Positions 1-9,397 of a stretch of 64,000 bases of DNA are shown here, piece after piece; the first letter of the stretch is position 1; every line of letters starts with the position of its first letter. This DNA comes from Bombardia bombarda (taxonomy: Eukaryota > Ascomycota > Sordariomycetes > Sordariales > Lasiosphaeriaceae): positions 1,236,162 through 1,300,161 of the forward strand of contig JAULSR010000009.1 in NCBI GenBank assembly GCA_030512295.1. Direction: 5' to 3'. The notes below the pieces were generated by a model, which searched no databases, was not told where the DNA came from, and saw nothing but the letters and a program-made list of their open reading frames with translations. The translations under genes and the position numbers were made by a program.

Positions 1-90
1 TCGATTATTCCCGACATCATTGAGGCTCAAAAATCGAGCCAACGGGCCCCCAAGCGGAGGAGGACTACTGCCCCGGCTAGGAAGGAACAC

Positions 91-615
91 GCATGTGGTG
101 GAGCAAGCCGGGCGAATGCTGCAGGAAAGACTGGAAACAATATACGCAGCTCTTGACGATTAAATGACGATTTTTTTCTTTTTTTTCTTTTTTTTTCTTT
201 TTTTTCTTTTTTTTTCTTTTTTCTTTTTTTTTTCTTTCTTTTTTTTTTTCTTTCTTTTTTTTTTTTCTTTTTTTTCTTTTTTTTTCTTTTTTTTTCTTTT
301 TTTTCTTTTTTTTCTTTTTTTCTTTTTTTTCTTTTTTTCTTTTTTTTCTTTTTTTTCTTTTTTTTCTTTTTTTTCTTTTTTTTCTTTTTTTTCTTTTTTT
401 TCTTTTTTTTCTTTTTTTTTCTATTAAAAATTCGGCCCTATTGTTGTGTGTCAAGCGCATTCAAAAGGTTCGGTTAACGCATGTGGTGGAGCAAGCCGGG
501 CGAATGCTACAAGAAGGACTAGAAAATAATACACGTAGCTCTTGACGATTGAATGAAGAACTTTTTTTTTCTATTAAAAATTCGGCCCTGTAGTTGTGTG
601 TAAAGATATTATAAT
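91..615. repeat. Two-copy direct duplication around a pyrimidine tract
   Basis: A segment starting with CGCATGTGGTGGAGC at about 91 recurs at about 478 with the same order: a leader of about 75 bp, a T-rich run, then ATTAAAAATTCGGCCCT and TGTTGTGTGT. The T-run is about 260 bp in the first copy and about 10 bp in the second, so the duplication predates expansion or collapse of the tract. No gene is seen here. Confidence 0.8.
165..422. repeat. Polypyrimidine (T7-9 C)n tract
   Basis: About 255 bp consisting only of T and C on the plus strand, mostly runs of 6-10 T separated by single C. It is a simple-sequence tract. Any reading frame through it (poly-Phe/Ser, or Lys/Arg on the other strand) is an artefact. 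It could form triplex DNA. Confidence 0.95.
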
Positions 616-1041
616 AAATTGTAAATCTCACTATTTGAAAGCATACTAATCATAAAGTCATTATATATCAATCTGGATAATAACTAATGAAGGCGCGCGA
701 TTGAACGCTTCGACCCTCTTCTCAGCCGTTTTTCTATCCTCTCCCCGGAACATATGCTGCTGCCTGGGCGTCCTGGGCTGAGTGATAAACGTCAAGATCT
801 CATAGACTCTTATCACACTGAATGCGGCGCCACTTATTAATGAGATCTTCATAGCATATCTTGACGGAGGCCCTGTTATATAGTTCATTGTTGACCCCCT
901 ATTCCGCCACGAAAAAAAAAAAAAAGCCCACCAAATCTACCACTCCCAAATATTATAACCACCACAACTCAGTCAATATAAACGCTAAAAATACAAAAAA
1001 AAATCTTCTTCCCATAACGGCGCCGCGTACGTTTCTGGCGC
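616..1041. other. Intergenic stretch, nothing recognised
   Basis: Non-repetitive sequence with an A-run near 912. I see no convincing gene, RNA or repeat. It is downstream of the transposase on the minus strand and may hold the remaining transposon end, but I could not identify a terminal inverted repeat. Confidence 0.4.
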
Positions 1042-2397
1042 TCAGATCTCCGGGGCGGTGGCTCCGCATCCGACTCGGAGGAAGACTCCCTCCCGGCCAC
1101 TTCGATGCTCGATTCTATAGCTGTTTCCGACCGGGCGCGCTGCGAGGAACTCCTGTTGCGTTGTACCAACATAGCGTTGATTCGGATCCGCCCTGACTTT
1201 ACGGCGTTCTGATGGTTTCGATCTCGCCATCTCCCTCATCGCAAGGGACGTGAGTGCTTCGTGCCGGTTAACCGGGTATAACCCAGTCGCCCGGAAGCCC
1301 GCGATGCAGTTCTCTTTCCGGAGACCTTCTTCGCGGGCTTCCCCGTAGATTTGAAGAAGGAATTTGCGCTTGCCAACCCGTGTTGAATCAGTTAGGGAGA
1401 CGGGTTCGGCTACCATCCTCCTATATGCCGCTTTGAAGCTCGAAAAACAACCCAGATCGAGAGGTTGAAGGATATGAGAGGTGTGGGCAGGTAAAAACAA
1501 GAGGTAGACGTTATTGAGGAAGCATTTCGCCATGAATTCGTCGGTTGTATGTGACCACCCGTGGCCGTCACAAATCAACAACCGTGGTGTTGAGGAATCC
1601 TCAGGCGCCGTCTCCGGGAGGAAGACCCTTTCGAGCCATTCCAAAGCAATTTTATTGCTGGTCCAGCCGTCCTGAGAGTGTGTGACATACCAAGAAGGGT
1701 GTTGTTCGAGTGTCTCTTGTTCAACCCATTGATCTTGAACACTCCTTTTACCCTTGAAAATAATCAGGGGATTGAGCTTCACTCCCTCGGCCGAGATACA
1801 CTCAACAAAAGAGATGCAGGCTTTCGAAGAGTCGGTCTTTACAGGTGTACTACCGTTCCCAGTCTCTGTACACCCGATTACCAAGCCGTTGTTGACTCCT
1901 TGGCCCTCCATGATTCCCCCCTCGTCGGCGTTGTATCTCCGATTGGAGGGGATCCAGCTCACGGTCTCATACAGGTCAAAGAACTTGTTGATATGGGCGG
2001 GAGAACCTGCCTTGATCCTCCCCCAGTGTGTACGGCGACCAATCATCGTCCTGGCCTCTGGGTGGCGATGTAGGAAGGCGATTGGCCACTTCTTTCCGAC
2101 GGGAGACTGGTCCCCCTGTTTCCTGAGAATGGCGTTCGCCACTGCCCTCACTTGTGAGCGCGATGGCGCCAGTCCTAGGGCATCTTGGCGTCCAATCCAC
2201 TGGGTAATGCCATCTTCTTGAACTGGAGATAGCCTCTGTTGGAATTCGTGAGCGATTTGGTAAGGTTGGGCATCAGTAATGCGGTCGCGGAGGGTAGACC
2301 TAGGGATGCCGTGGATGCGGGCGGCGTGGCTGACTGATGTGCCATCTAGGACAGTGTTGATTGCGTTGGTGAGGTCGGCTTCAGTATAGCTGTACAT
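1042..2397 (-). CDS. pogo/Fot1-type DDE transposase
   Basis: Predicted 451-aa transposase of the Tc1-mariner superfamily, pogo branch, which would cut and paste its own DNA element in the nucleus. From the N-terminus I see a Psq-type helix-turn-helix (about residues 3-45), a CENP-B-type helix-turn-helix ending in GKKWPIAFLHRHPE (about 60-115), and a DDE core with all three acidic residues: D158 in YNADEGG, D277 in LLICDGHG, and D314 in LQPLDL. The frame is open throughout, unlike the decayed elements at the right of the window. The first ATG in frame is at 2397; an earlier near-cognate TTG is not used. Two small oddities compared with typical relatives are an extra Asn in GQGVNNGL and an extra Trp in DGHGWSH beside the second catalytic Asp. 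The C-terminus is Arg-rich. Related proteins are often somewhat longer, so the tail may be shortened. Activity cannot be judged from sequence alone. Confidence 0.88.
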   Translation of the reverse strand: MYSYTEADLTNAINTVLDGTSVSHAARIHGIPRSTLRDRITDAQPYQIAHEFQQRLSPVQEDGITQWIGRQDALGLAPSRSQVRAVANAILRKQGDQSPVGKKWPIAFLHRHPEARTMIGRRTHWGRIKAGSPAHINKFFDLYETVSWIPSNRRYNADEGGIMEGQGVNNGLVIGCTETGNGSTPVKTDSSKACISFVECISAEGVKLNPLIIFKGKRSVQDQWVEQETLEQHPSWYVTHSQDGWTSNKIALEWLERVFLPETAPEDSSTPRLLICDGHGWSHTTDEFMAKCFLNNVYLLFLPAHTSHILQPLDLGCFSSFKAAYRRMVAEPVSLTDSTRVGKRKFLLQIYGEAREEGLRKENCIAGFRATGLYPVNRHEALTSLAMREMARSKPSERRKVRADPNQRYVGTTQQEFLAARPVGNSYRIEHRSGREGVFLRVGCGATAPEI

Positions 2398-2477
2398 GTT
2401 GATCAATCAGTCGCGTACAGGGATTCGCGTTAAGGGTGGGTGGTTGGCGTCTTATAGTCTTGGGGTGGTAGTGAAGT

Positions 2478-2632
2478 GGGAAGATGTAAATCAGAAAGAA
2501 GATGTACGTCAGAAAGAAGATGTACGTCAGAAAGAAGATGTAAGTCAGAAAGAAGATGTAAATCAGAAAGAAGATGTAAATCAGAAAGAAGATGTAAATC
2601 AGAAAGAAGATGTAAATCAGAAAAAGAAGATG
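2478..2632. repeat. 18-bp tandem repeat (GATGTAMRTCAGAAAGAA)
   Basis: About nine head-to-tail 18-bp units with A/C and A/G variation, ending in GATGGACCTAGG. Read on the plus strand it gives the hexapeptide EDVxQK, but no gene start, splice signal or conserved partner supports a protein. A related but differently spaced block occurs at 6,950-7,195. Confidence 0.9.
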
Positions 2633-2814
2633 GACCTAGGGTGAGCGTATTGACGAATTACAGTCGAGGGTGTTATCTTTGGAGGAGGTGACTCATAAAC
2701 AGTTTCTCTTTCCTTTTTTAGAGGTTTCTCGAAAATAACTTGTTTATGTTGTTCAGTCCGCTCCGCTTTGCAGCACCGCCACGTCAGCAAGCAGATCGGT
2801 AGGCAGACGCATGA

Positions 2815-3030
2815 GCAATAGAGTTGTTGTTGTTTTGATATTTTTGTTGTTTTGATCATAGAATACAACACCTTGGCAGATATTTGTTGTTGTTTTGGTT
2901 ATGTAGTAATACCATTGGCAGATGTATTTGTTGTTTTGATCACAGAATACAACACCCGGCAGATGTGTTTGTTGTTTTGATCACAGAATACAACACCCTG
3001 GCAGAATACAACACCCGCCAGATGTATTTG
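2815..3030. repeat. Dispersed minisatellite, block 1
   Basis: Units of about 40-45 bp built from TTGTTGTTTTGATCACAG, AATACAACACC and GGCAGATGTATT. The same unit forms larger arrays at 4,225-5,045 and 7,315-7,715. The sequence just left of this block (TTTCTCTTTCCTTTTT ... CCGCTCCGCTTTGCAG ... GGTAGGCAGACGC) recurs left of the 7.3-kb array, so a larger segment was copied. Confidence 0.9.
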
Positions 3031-3048
3031 GAGTTGAGCCCGCTTTGG

Positions 3049-3054
3049 TATAAA
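3049..3054 (+). promoter_or_regulatory. Candidate TATA box of the 3,293 gene
   Basis: TATAAA lies 239 bp upstream of the ATG at 3,293, followed by a long C/T-rich leader typical of filamentous fungal promoters. It sits directly at the edge of minisatellite block 1. No transcript data are available to test it. Confidence 0.45.
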
Positions 3055-3292
3055 GAGCCGTCGAGGGTCCGCCTGCTTTGCCGACTCTCGAACTCGACAT
3101 CAACCAACCCACATCTTCTCTACACATCTGCTCCAGCTCCATTCAAGACTTCATCACGAGCTATCTGCTTCAACGTATCAATCAAGCCATACGATATCCT
3201 CCATTTGCCTCCACAAACATCGCCGTTTACCTCTCTCAAACCATCTACCTCAACCCTTCCAAAGACTTTCAAGACTTTGCCTTGTTCTCACC

Positions 3293-3646
3293 ATGGCCAC
3301 GATTACCACAGGGCCAAGCCTGTCAACCTGCAACCAGCCAATCCCCGGACCGGTCACGATCACGTATCCGGCCGATGATAATGACACCTCGAATCAGCAG
3401 AAACTTTCTTGCGCGGCATTTCTGCTGGACAGCAATGGCGAACCACCAAGCACGGTGCTGGTCTTCTTCGCCTTAGTCCTCGGAAAGATGGTGAAACGCG
3501 CGAACTCGTCTAAGTCAGACTGGGTCTTTACGTTCGATCAGATGACTATAATCGCACCTGGTACCTATACGCTAGAATTCCATATTTCGGGGTTCGACGA
3601 TTCAGATACCGCCATAGTCGAATCCGGCCAATTCACAGTCGTCTGA
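3293..3646 (+). CDS. Small beta-rich protein of unknown function (117 aa)
   Basis: Single-exon 117-aa protein whose ATG has a strong fungal context (CACCATGGCC), a TATA-like box and a pyrimidine-rich leader. There is no signal peptide or membrane segment. Alternating hydrophobic residues suggest a beta-sandwich. The segment from WVFTFDQMTI through PGTYTLEF to SGQFTVV resembles, by eye only, the end of the velvet-domain fold (FVF.DLSIR..G.YRLRF ... FTVY). That similarity is weak and is not an assignment. Two minisatellite blocks flank the gene, which suggests that single-copy islands survive between satellite arrays. It is intact and codon use looks ordinary, so I think it is a real gene, but I do not recognise its family with confidence. 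Confidence 0.6.
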   Translation: MATITTGPSLSTCNQPIPGPVTITYPADDNDTSNQQKLSCAAFLLDSNGEPPSTVLVFFALVLGKMVKRANSSKSDWVFTFDQMTIIAPGTYTLEFHISGFDDSDTAIVESGQFTVV

Positions 3647-4224
3647 GGATTTACTTATGAGGAGACAGCAGTGATTATTCTATTAGTTATAAAAATAGAT
3701 CACGGACGACTTATAGTAGGTGGTTTTGACATGTCGGTTGCTTCGCAGAGTGGTCCATATCATAGCATTAGGCTGTTTCTCCCTTTCTGTTTTTTTTTTT
3801 TTGGTTTTTGGCCGGCTTGCCGGCTCTTCGATTCTTTACCCCATTCATTTCAGTGCGCATTTAGTTTTTGAGGATCCTGGTGTGAGCACCAGGGTATCTC
3901 TTTCCCCTCTTTCTGTATATGCTTTTCACTTTGGCGATGGGCTTGATGGTGGGTGGCACCACAGCAGTGGCCCAGGAGTGGTGGCAGGAGATGGACACGG
4001 TTTATTCCCTTCACATCACATCACCAAAAGTCAACATAACCCAATTTCACAGCACCAGTCGACTACACATCTACTGCCTAGGTAGACTCTCTTAGGCGTG
4101 GTCAATCTATAACATTTATTAGCCAATATCTATCTCTGCCCACTCGTAGATGGTGATGTGCTAGTGTGCTGATGCATGGGGCTACACTGTCCAGATCTGT
4201 CGAGATGTCCGGACAGTGCCTGAT
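3647..4224. other. Intergenic stretch, nothing recognised
   Basis: Downstream region of the 117-aa gene with a T-run near 3,790. I see no gene or RNA. Reading frames here are short and have no coding character. Confidence 0.4.
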
Positions 4225-5045
4225 CTTGTAACTATACTATTGGCAGATGTATTTGTTGTTTTGATCACATAATACACACCACTGGCAGAATACAATACCC
4301 GGTAGATGTATTTTTGTTGTTTTGATCATAGAATACAACACCTTAGCAGATGTATTTGTTGTTTTGATCACATAATACCACCCGGCAGATGTATTTTGTT
4401 GTTTTGATCATAGAATACAACACCTTGGCAGATTGGCAGATATTTGGAGTTGTTTTGGTCATGTAATAATACCACCCGGCAGATGTATTTTTGTTGTTTT
4501 GATCATAGAATACAACACCTTGGCAGATGTATTTGTTGTTTTGATCACATAATACACACCACTGGCAGAATACAACACCCTGGCAGATGTATTTTTGTTG
4601 TTTTGATTATAGAATACAACACCTTGGCAGATATTTGGAGTTGTTTTGGTCATGTAATAATACTACCCGGCAGATGTATTTTTGTTGTTTTGATTATAGA
4701 ATATAACACTTTGGTAGATGTATTTATTGTTTTAATCATATAATATACACCACTGGCAGAATACAACACCCTGGCAGATGTATTTGTTGTTTTGATCACA
4801 GAATACAACACCCTGGCTATAACACCCGGCAGATGTATTTGTTGTTTTGATCACATAATACCACCCGGCAGATGTATTTTTGTTGTTTTGATCATAGAAT
4901 ACAACACCTTGGCAGATGTATTTGTTGTTTTGATCACAGAATACAACACCCTGGCTATAACACCCGGCAGATGTATTTGTTGTTTTGATCACATAATACA
5001 CACCACTGGCAGAATACAACAACACCCTGGCAGATATTTGGAGTT
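4225..5045. repeat. Dispersed minisatellite, block 2 (about 0.8 kb)
   Basis: About 18 imperfect units alternating TTGTTGTTTTGATCATAG or TTGATCACATAATAC with AACACC(C/T)TGGCAGATG. Some units show C-to-T changes (for example TTTTAATCATATAATAT near 4,730), as expected from light RIP. Open frames on both strands are a by-product of the repeat. Confidence 0.92.
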
Positions 5046-5313
5046 GTGCAGAAACAGAAGCATTGGACTTAGCGTTGATGGATATCTATACATTTTTAAA
5101 AAAAAAAGCAAGTAAATATCCCCCTGTCTTTCTGCTTTGTATATTCTATTCTTGGTAGCAGCTGGCAGTTCTTCTCTTTGATCCACCCCACCTCTTCCTG
5201 CCTTTCTATAAACAGCCGCCGGGCTTTCCCCCCCTTCTCTAAATAACTATAATGAAAACGCGCCCATCTCTCCGTCTGCCCCTCCCAATCGTCCACTCAA
5301 AGCCGATAGGCCA
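5046..5313. other. Downstream segment duplicated at 7.72-7.92 kb
   Basis: CCCCTGTCTTTCTGCT, TTCTCTTTGA and CACCTCTTCCTGCCTTT occur in the same order at 7,790-7,870. In both places the segment lies between a satellite array and, on its right, a minus-strand reading frame, so satellite plus flank was copied together. It probably contains the 3' end of the 5,314-6,093 transcript. Confidence 0.6.
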
Positions 5314-6093
5314 TCATCCATTCCTGCTCATAGTGCCTTTGAATGCCCATTCGGACATCCTGGCAGCAGTATCTACATACTTCTCATCGGAATCCCACTG
5401 GAGCATAGATGCCAGAAATATATCGAGACCTGGCTCCTCACCTTTCAGAGTCTCCATCCATTCTTTTAGCTCTTCAACATGTTTTTCAAAAAAAGTAACG
5501 TCGGATCCCTGAAGATCGGCCGCCTCTTTCCGACGCAATGCTTCTGCTAGCCGGATATCCCGCTCCCCCTCCCGCCCAGTGGCCGCTTGAAGTCCAGTGA
5601 TAAGTGCCGAAAGCTGAACGGCACGGTACTGCCGTAAAGCTAAATAAAGTCGATAGCGCTCCCACTTTTTAAAGATCTTGGGATAACAATGCTGAATCCT
5701 TTCCGTATATGCCTTTAACTCTTCCGCATGTTTTAACTTTATTTTTTCTATCCCAGTCACGATGCCTCTGACGGCGGCGGCGGCTTCGCATTCTTCAGGG
5801 ATGATGATCTTTTGCTGAGTTTTGATCTTCTTGGCGGCGTCTTCGTATTCATTAAGGATGACCCATTGCTTCATCCTGAGGTGCACAGGACAATCTCCAC
5901 AACGAGAGGAAATCTTTTTAAGTTTGATATGATAAGGGCGTTCTGCTAACTGTGGAGTGTTTTCAATTTTGATAGGATAAAGGCATTCTAGGAGCTGTGG
6001 GCAGTTTTCGTCTGTGCACTGAGACCATTTAACAGCTTCTTGTGTGTCGATATGTACTCCGCAATGAAGTAGAGGTAGTGTTAGACGGCACAT
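5314..6093 (-). CDS. Unrecognised 259-aa protein
   Basis: Single open frame from a good ATG at 6,093. The N-terminal quarter is cysteine-containing (C2, C11, then C..C and CGDC near residue 67). The remainder is charged and strongly helical with Lys/Glu/Arg-rich stretches likely to form coiled coils (about residues 90-215). There is no signal peptide, membrane segment or known catalytic motif. Codon pattern and composition look like a real fungal gene, not satellite translation. Its promoter side abuts the 6.14-6.9 kb minisatellite. I cannot name a family. It could be a lineage-specific regulatory or structural protein. Confidence 0.6.
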   Translation of the reverse strand: MCRLTLPLLHCGVHIDTQEAVKWSQCTDENCPQLLECLYPIKIENTPQLAERPYHIKLKKISSRCGDCPVHLRMKQWVILNEYEDAAKKIKTQQKIIIPEECEAAAAVRGIVTGIEKIKLKHAEELKAYTERIQHCYPKIFKKWERYRLYLALRQYRAVQLSALITGLQAATGREGERDIRLAEALRRKEAADLQGSDVTFFEKHVEELKEWMETLKGEEPGLDIFLASMLQWDSDEKYVDTAARMSEWAFKGTMSRNG

Positions 6094-6139
6094 GGTTCTT
6101 AGTATTTCGCTTCGTACTGGGTATGTGGTCTTTGTAATA

Positions 6140-6895
6140 CGATGTATGGCCGGTGAGTGGGAGTTTCGAAAGTGGCAGTTGAGAAGTTGGTTGGGTGGCA
6201 GTTGAGAAGTTGGTTGGGTGGCAGTTGAGAAGTTGGTTGGTGAGTGGGAGTTTCGAAAGTGGCAGTTGAGAAGTTGGTTGGTGAGTGGGAGTTTCGAAAG
6301 TGGCAGTTAAAGAAGTTAAAAGTATGGCCGCTGAGTGGGAGTTTCGAAAGTGGCAGTTGAGGAAGTTAAGTATGGCCGGTGAGTGGGAGTTTCGAAAGTG
6401 GCAGTTAAGAAGTTGGTTGGTGAGTGGGAGTTTCGAAAGTGGTAGTTAAGGAAGTTAAGTATGGCCGCTGAGTGGGAGTTTCGAAAGTGGCAGTTGAGGA
6501 AGTTAAGTATGGCCGGTGAGTGGGAGTTTCGAAAGTGGCAGTTAAGAAGTTAGTTGATGAGTGGAAGTTTCGAAAGTGGCAGTTAAAGAAGTTAAGTATG
6601 GCCGCTGAGTGGGAGTTTCGAAAGTGGTAGTTGAGGAAGTTAAGTATGGCCGCTGAGTGGAAGTTTCGAAAGTGGCAGTTAAAGAAGTTAAGTATGGCCG
6701 CTGAGTGGGAGTTTCGAAAGTGGTAGTTGAGGAAGTTAAGTATGGCCGGTGAGTGGGAGTTTCGAAAGTGGCAGTTAAAGAAGTTAAAAGTATGGCCGCT
6801 GAGTGGGAGTTTCGAAAGTGGCAGTTGAGAAGTTAGTTGGTAAATGGCAGTTTCGAAAGTGGCAGTTGAAAAAGTCGAAAGCTTAAGTATAAGCC
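6140..6895. repeat. Minisatellite upstream of the 259-aa gene
   Basis: About 15 units with core GAGTGGGAGTTTCGAAAG then TGGCAGTTGAG(G)AAGTT, alternating with AAGTATGGCC(G/C)(C/G)TGAGTGG. Unit length switches between about 31 and 50 bp, so higher-order units exist. It occupies the promoter position of the minus-strand gene ending at 6,093. Confidence 0.92.
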
Positions 6896-6949
6896 CAAAT
6901 ATCAAAGTTTCCAGATTAACTGTGCGGCGTAGGTTGTGGTCGAAGGTGA

Positions 6950-7195
6950 TGGTGAAGCGGGAGGATGCAGATTGGAAAGAAGAAGATGGACGTAGGTTGG
7001 GCGTATTCAGCGTCTTATAGTAGAGGTGGTAGTGAAGTGGGAGGATGTAGATTGGAAAGAAGATGGACGTAGGTTGGGCGTATTCAGCGTCTTATAGTCG
7101 AGGTGGTAGTGAAGTGGGAGGATGTAGATTGGAAAGAAGATGGACGTAGGTTGGGCGCATTCAGCGTCTTATAGTCGAGAGGAGGTTTCTCGTTG
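6950..7195. repeat. Tandem repeat of about 80 bp (GTAGTGAAGTGGGAGGATG)
   Basis: Three near-identical units contain GGAGGATGTAGATTGG, AAAGAAGATGGACGTAGG and TTCAGCGTCTTATAGT. It is related to the sequence around 2,440-2,640, where the GATGTA..AGAAAGAA part has been amplified on its own. Confidence 0.88.
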
Positions 7196-7314
7196 CACGA
7201 AAATGACTCATAACGAAAATGACTTATAGTTTCTCTTTCCTTTTTATGTTTATGTTGTTCTGTCCGCTCCGCTTTGCAGATAGGTAGGCAGACGCGCGAG
7301 CAACAGAGTTGTTG

Positions 7315-7715
7315 TTTTACTATTTAGAGTTGTTTTGGTCATGTAGTAATACCATTGGCAGATGTATTTGTTGTTTTGTCACAGAATACAGCACCCTGGC
7401 AGATGTATTTGTTGTTTTGTCACAGAATACAGCACCCTTGCAGATGTATTTGTTGTTTTGATCACAGAATACCATTGGCAGATGTATTTGTTGTTTTGTC
7501 ACAGAATACAACACCCGGCAGATGTATTTGTTGTTTTGTCACAGAATACAACACCCGGCAGATGTATTTGTTGTTTTGATCACAGAATACAACACCCTGG
7601 CAGAATACAACACCCGGCAGATGTATTTGTTGTTTTGTCACAGAATACAGCACCCTGGCAGAATACAACACCCGGCAGATGTATTTGTTGTTTGATCACA
7701 GAATACCACACCCTG
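7315..7715. repeat. Dispersed minisatellite, block 3
   Basis: About nine units of the same TTGTTGTTTTG / CACAGAATACAAC / CCCGGCAGATG repeat as at 2.8 and 4.2 kb. Here many units have GTCACAG in place of GATCACAG, so this block has homogenised separately. Confidence 0.92.
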
Positions 7716-8382
7716 TTTGGACCAGCGTTGATAGATGCACACCAGTCAGCAACCATGGACTTTTTACATTTCTGAAGGCAAGCAAACATCCCCTGTCTTT
7801 CTGCTCTGCATTTCCAGGCAGCCAGCTGCAGTCCTTCTCTTTGACCCACCCACCTCTTCCTGCCTTTCCATAAACAGCCCCCCTTCTCTTCTCAGCAGGA
7901 AGACAGAGATGAGCTCTTGAGAAATGAACCAGGCTTGAGGCAGCCGGCAGTCGGCAGATGTGATGTATCAGTTGCAGAACAGACGGGGAAGCAACGCAAA
8001 CGCACGCAGGCTCCTCTGGTCTAGGATTAGTTCCGGAAGACGCCCAGACTTTTCTTTTTTTTTTTTATATATTCTTTTTTTGGAAAACCACCCCCTGGTC
8101 TGACGGCTGCAGCTGACGCGTCGTCGTGAAGGGGAGTTTGTGCTTCCGGGGGCTGGACTAGGCCCGGTGGATACGAGCTGGCGCCCAGATGACCACTGCG
8201 GTTGCGTCGGAAGGAGTGAAAAAATGGAATGAAGGGGGCACAAGGTGGGTTTGTTTGCCCGGTTTGTTTGCCCGGTTTGTTAGCCTGGAATTTTCTTGCC
8301 CGGTTTGTTTGCTCGATCGACATTGGGAGGGTTTTTTTTTGGTTGGTCGGATCGAGGAGGGGGGGTGGAGACGGCTGGTCGA
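7716..8382. other. Duplicated flank and low-complexity region without a supported gene
   Basis: 7,716-7,925 is the second copy of the flank at 5,046-5,260. The remainder has T-runs and GT-rich sequence (CCGGTTTGTTTGCC repeated near 8,255). A 255-codon minus-strand frame covers 8,027-8,794, but it runs through the tandem repeat and shows no protein-like conservation. I do not call it. Confidence 0.5.
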
Positions 8383-8510
8383 TAATGGGCTTTTGTGGTA
8401 CAAGGGAGTGGTTGCCAGAGGAGGTTGGTTCGAGCGGCTGGCTGGTGATGGGCTTTTGTGGTACAAGGGAGTGGTTGCCAGAGGAGGTTGGTTTGAGCGG
8501 CTGGCTGGTC
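8383..8510. repeat. Two-copy tandem repeat, about 63 bp
   Basis: GATGGGCTTTTGTGGTACAA, GGGAGTGGTTGCCAGAGG and AGGTTGGTT.GAGCGGCTGG occur twice in succession with almost no change, which indicates a recent duplication. Confidence 0.88.
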
Positions 8511-8832
8511 GATGGATGATGGGCTTTGTGGTACAACTCGAAAGACACATTACAACTCGAAAGACACATATCTGAAGTCAAGCCTGCCTCTTCGCAAGTA
8601 CCCCGTTGTGTAAATTCCTCCACTTGGCTACACCGCACGAAACCTGCAACGTGAGCCCCGGAGCCTGTTTTCTTCGCCGTCAGGGAACAACAAATACATG
8701 ATGTGCGCGATGTCAAGTTCATCTCAAAGGTCCTTTTGCTGCGTCTCGCGATATCCCCGTACAACCCGACGGCCTCGCACAAAGCCTGCACCATCGGGCC
8801 ACGACGAATACCCCCACACGCGTCATTTCAAA

Positions 8833-9146
8833 ATGACAAACCAAGATCCAATCCGCGTTGCCAACGTGTTGGCAGCAGAGCTCGGTGCAGACAAGGTCAA
8901 ATTACAGGTACGGGGCCTACTGATCACGACCTTATATTTTTCTAACCCATCTCTAAACAGCATCTTGGGCTCGACTGCTGGGTTGTTCAGTCCAAGACAG
9001 AACTGGGAGAGGTGAGTAAGGTATCCATGCACCGTAAATATTATCACCAAGGGCTAACCAAGGGTGGTATGCAGGACTTGATGAACAAGGTGCTGAGGCA
9101 GACATCTCTTGAGAGAAGCCCAACTCCGCAGGCGAGGGCAAGATGA
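8833..9146 (+). CDS. Tiny three-exon gene (65 aa), function unknown
   Basis: Three exons, 8,833-8,907, 8,961-9,011 and 9,075-9,146, join in phase into a 65-aa protein starting MTNQDPIRVANVLAAEL. Both introns look genuine: the first is 53 bp (GTACGG ... CTAAC ... ACAG) and the second 63 bp (GTGAGT ... GCTAAC ... GCAG). The product is small, soluble and helical, with no known motif. Just before the stop a 27-bp tandem duplication begins. In another frame that duplication reads AGEGKMIND twice and then ITHQGQPVQQ to a stop, so the original C-terminus may have been lost by a frameshift. This could be the 5' remnant of a larger gene. Confidence 0.5.
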
Positions 9147-9397
9147 TCAACGACGCAGGCGAGGGCAAGATGATCAACGACATCACACACCAAGGACAAC
9201 CAGTGCAGCAATAGGCCGTGTCGTACAATGGAGAGCAGGAGCTCATGACTTTCCGTTTGAGGTAGTTTGAGCGGTTTACTTTCGTGACTTTAATATTGGA
9301 TATTTCTTGATTCATTGCTCCCGTCGTTGAGTGGTTGCTATAGGAGTTCGAGACTGCCATTGGACAGGTTGGTGCTCGCAGATGCTCGGAGAGGGCA
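9127..9397. repeat. 27-bp tandem duplication and following spacer
   Basis: CGCAGGCGAGGGCAAGATGA followed by TCAACGA is present twice (about 9,127-9,180). From 9,181 to about 9,397 I see nothing else recognisable. Confidence 0.75.

Noticed and set aside
77..460. Open frames rich in Lys/Arg or Phe/Ser across the T/C tract
   Set aside because: Pure simple sequence read as codons. No start context and no conserved segment.
2396..2691. Plus-strand frame with EDVRQK repeats
   Set aside because: Entirely explained by the 18-bp tandem repeat; no gene signals.
8027..8794. 255-codon minus-strand frame
   Set aside because: It runs through the 63-bp tandem repeat and a poly-Lys stretch from an A/T run. 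Plus-strand frames over the same repeat are equally open.
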